In this document: piece by piece, positions 23,966 to 25,213 of the stretch | Numbering within the stretch: position 1 is the first letter of the stretch | How the letters are laid out: the number at the start of each line of letters is the position of its first letter | Assembly (NCBI GenBank): GCA_016714975.1 | Contig: JADKBR010000022.1 | Coordinates: 1-25,213 of the forward strand | Direction of reading: 5' to 3' | Source of the DNA: Candidatus Dechloromonas phosphorivorans | GTDB lineage: Bacteria; Pseudomonadota; Gammaproteobacteria; Burkholderiales; Rhodocyclaceae | DNA length: 25,213 bases | Made by a program: the position numbers and the translations under genes | The notes under the pieces: generated by a model | Databases searched by the model: none | Told to the model about the DNA's origin: nothing | What the model saw: only the letters and a program-made list of their open reading frames with translations

Positions 23966-25213
23966 ATGAGCCAACGAAAGACTTGGGAAAAGTTGCTGTC
24001 CGCCGAACGGCCGGGTGCCGGCAAGGCGCCCGGAAGTCCCGAGCGCACCGCCTTCCAGCAGGACTACGACCGCATTGTCTTTACCTCCGCCTTCCGGCGG
24101 ATGAAGGACAAGACGCAGGTCTTTCCGTTGTCAAAAAGCGACTATGTCCGCACGCGGCTGACCCACAGCCTCGAGGCCAGTTGTGTCGGACGTTCGCTCG
24201 GCGCGCTCGTCGGCCGCGAAATCATCGCCCGCCACGGTCTGCGGAACGTCGAATCGGGCGATTTCGGGGCGATCGTCGCCGCTGCCTGCCTCGCTCACGA
24301 CATCGGCAATCCGCCTTTCGGGCACGCCGGCGAGGACGCAATTCGCGAATGGTTCCGCAGTTCCGGACTGCTCGAACGCCATACGCTGACCGTTGCTCAG
24401 CGCGCCGATTTCGAGCGCTACGAAGGCAATGCCCAAGGCTTTCGTACCGTCACCCGCCTGCAGAACCATGCCAATCCCCAGGCTGCAGCTGACCAGCGCA
24501 GACTCTTGGCGGCATTTACCAAGTACCCGCGTCGTCTCCGGTCGCAACCGAACTGACGGCAAGAGCGGCAAGAAATTCGGCTTCTTCCAGCAGGATGCCG
24601 CCGCCTTCAGCCGGGTGGCGCGGTCGACCGGTCTTGTCGAGCGAATTCCGGGCACCGCCTGGCGGCGGCACCCGCTGGCCTTCCTGGTCGAGGTGGCGGA
24701 CGACACCTGCTACCTGATCGTCGACCTGAAGACGCCGCCCGTCTCGGCTTCGTGCCATATCGCGACGCCGAATATCTGCTTGCCGACCTCGCCGGCAGCG
24801 CTCCCGGCGATACCCGGCGGCTGGGTCGCCTGCACGACCCGGGGGGACGCCTCGAATACCTGCGGGCCAAGGCCATCGGCCGCCTGCTGGAAAACGGCGC
24901 GGCGGTCTTTCTGGAAAACGAGGACGCCATCATCAAGGGGACGTTCGATGACGAACTGCTCGAACAGTCGCCGGTTGCCGGTCCGCTGCAGGCGATCCTC
25001 CGCCTGGCCAAGGACACCATCTACACCGCCCGTCCGGCGCTCGAGATCAAACTGCAGGTTTCGAGGTTCTCGGTGCGCTGTTGGCCCTGTTCGCCGGCGC
25101 GGTGGAGGCGCGGGCGGGGCATGGGCGATTCACGACTCGTGACCGGATGCTGCTCCAGTTGTTGCCGGCCCAGTTTCTCGGCCTGGCGGGCGAACCCGAT
25201 CCCGACCCTTATG
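23966..25213 (+). CDS. dgt: Deoxyguanosinetriphosphate triphosphohydrolase-like protein (frameshifted, partial)
   Basis: Dgt-type enzymes cleave dNTPs to the nucleoside and triphosphate. The ATG at 23966 opens MSQRKTWEKLLSAERPG. The HD domain is clear: RMKDKTQVFPL, then His67 in RTRLTHSLEAS and His111-Asp112 in LAHDIGNPPFGHAGE. After LQNHANP (near 24480) two or more indels shift the frame to VSGRNRTDGKSGKKFGFFQQD and EVADDTCYLIVDL. Another near 24729 leads to EDAARLGFVPYRDAEYLLAD and AIIKGTFDDELLEQSP. A last one near 25057 leads to FEVLGALLALFAGAVEARAG. The frame is open at the window end, so the C-terminus is missing. The order of landmarks matches the dGTPase-like type 2 group. Indel-only damage suggests sequence error. 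Confidence 0.85.

Noticed and set aside
1..25213. CRISPR arrays, insertion sequences, prophage genes, tRNA or rRNA genes
   Set aside because: No regular spaced repeats, transposase motifs, phage genes or tRNA-like cloverleaf stretches were noticed on reading both strands.

Overview
The window looks like chromosomal DNA of a betaproteobacterium, most likely a Rhodocyclales member (Dechloromonas/Azonexus/Accumulibacter type). The basis is high GC, a cysE–iscR–isc layout, a DUF3460 protein, a DUF2917/MocR divergent pair, bacteriohemerythrins and ETF-quinone oxidoreductase. The taxonomic call is inference from gene content; no 16S gene or tRNA was seen.

Region 1 (1–1250): the 3' part of an asparagine synthase gene, broken by many frameshifts and by substitutions in its core motif. 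A weakly structured spacer follows, then a small DUF3460 gene with its own extended -10 promoter and a strong intrinsic terminator.

Region 2 (1283–9132): a sulfur and iron-sulfur block. cysE (serine acetyltransferase, cysteine synthesis) is followed by the isc operon. The iscR promoter starts inside the last codons of cysE and carries a clear IscR type 1 operator. The order is iscR, an extra NifS-like cysteine desulfurase, iscS, iscU, iscA, hscB, hscA, fdx, iscX and a DUF2237 gene. Spacing is very tight, with overlapping start and stop codons from fdx onward. Cysteine supplies sulfur to the desulfurases, IscU is the scaffold, HscB/HscA release the cluster, IscA is a carrier, Fdx gives electrons and IscX modulates IscS. 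All key cysteines are present.

Region 3 (9214–17429): a secreted DUF3616 protein, a bacteriohemerythrin, a methylmalonyl-CoA decarboxylase homologue (minus strand), purL, two small unrecognised ORFs, a second bacteriohemerythrin coupled to one of them, and a DUF2917 gene divergent from a MocR-type regulator. Four copies of a TACAGTTG-like half-site lie between these last two.

Region 4 (17438–25213): the MocR-type regulator (many frameshifts), ppiD, a shared terminator, convergent fabI, ETF-QO, and divergently a thioesterase and a dGTPase-like gene that runs off the right end.

Many genes outside the isc block carry single-base indels that restore a normal protein when corrected: cysE, DUF3460, purL, mocR, ppiD, fabI, the thioesterase and dgt. 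This looks more like sequence error than biology, except for the asparagine synthase remnant, which also has amino acid decay. I found no CRISPR array, insertion sequence, prophage or clearly new defence-type system. The least explained parts are the two small ORFs around 16.0–16.6 kb, the DUF2237 gene at the end of the isc operon and the four-site operator region.
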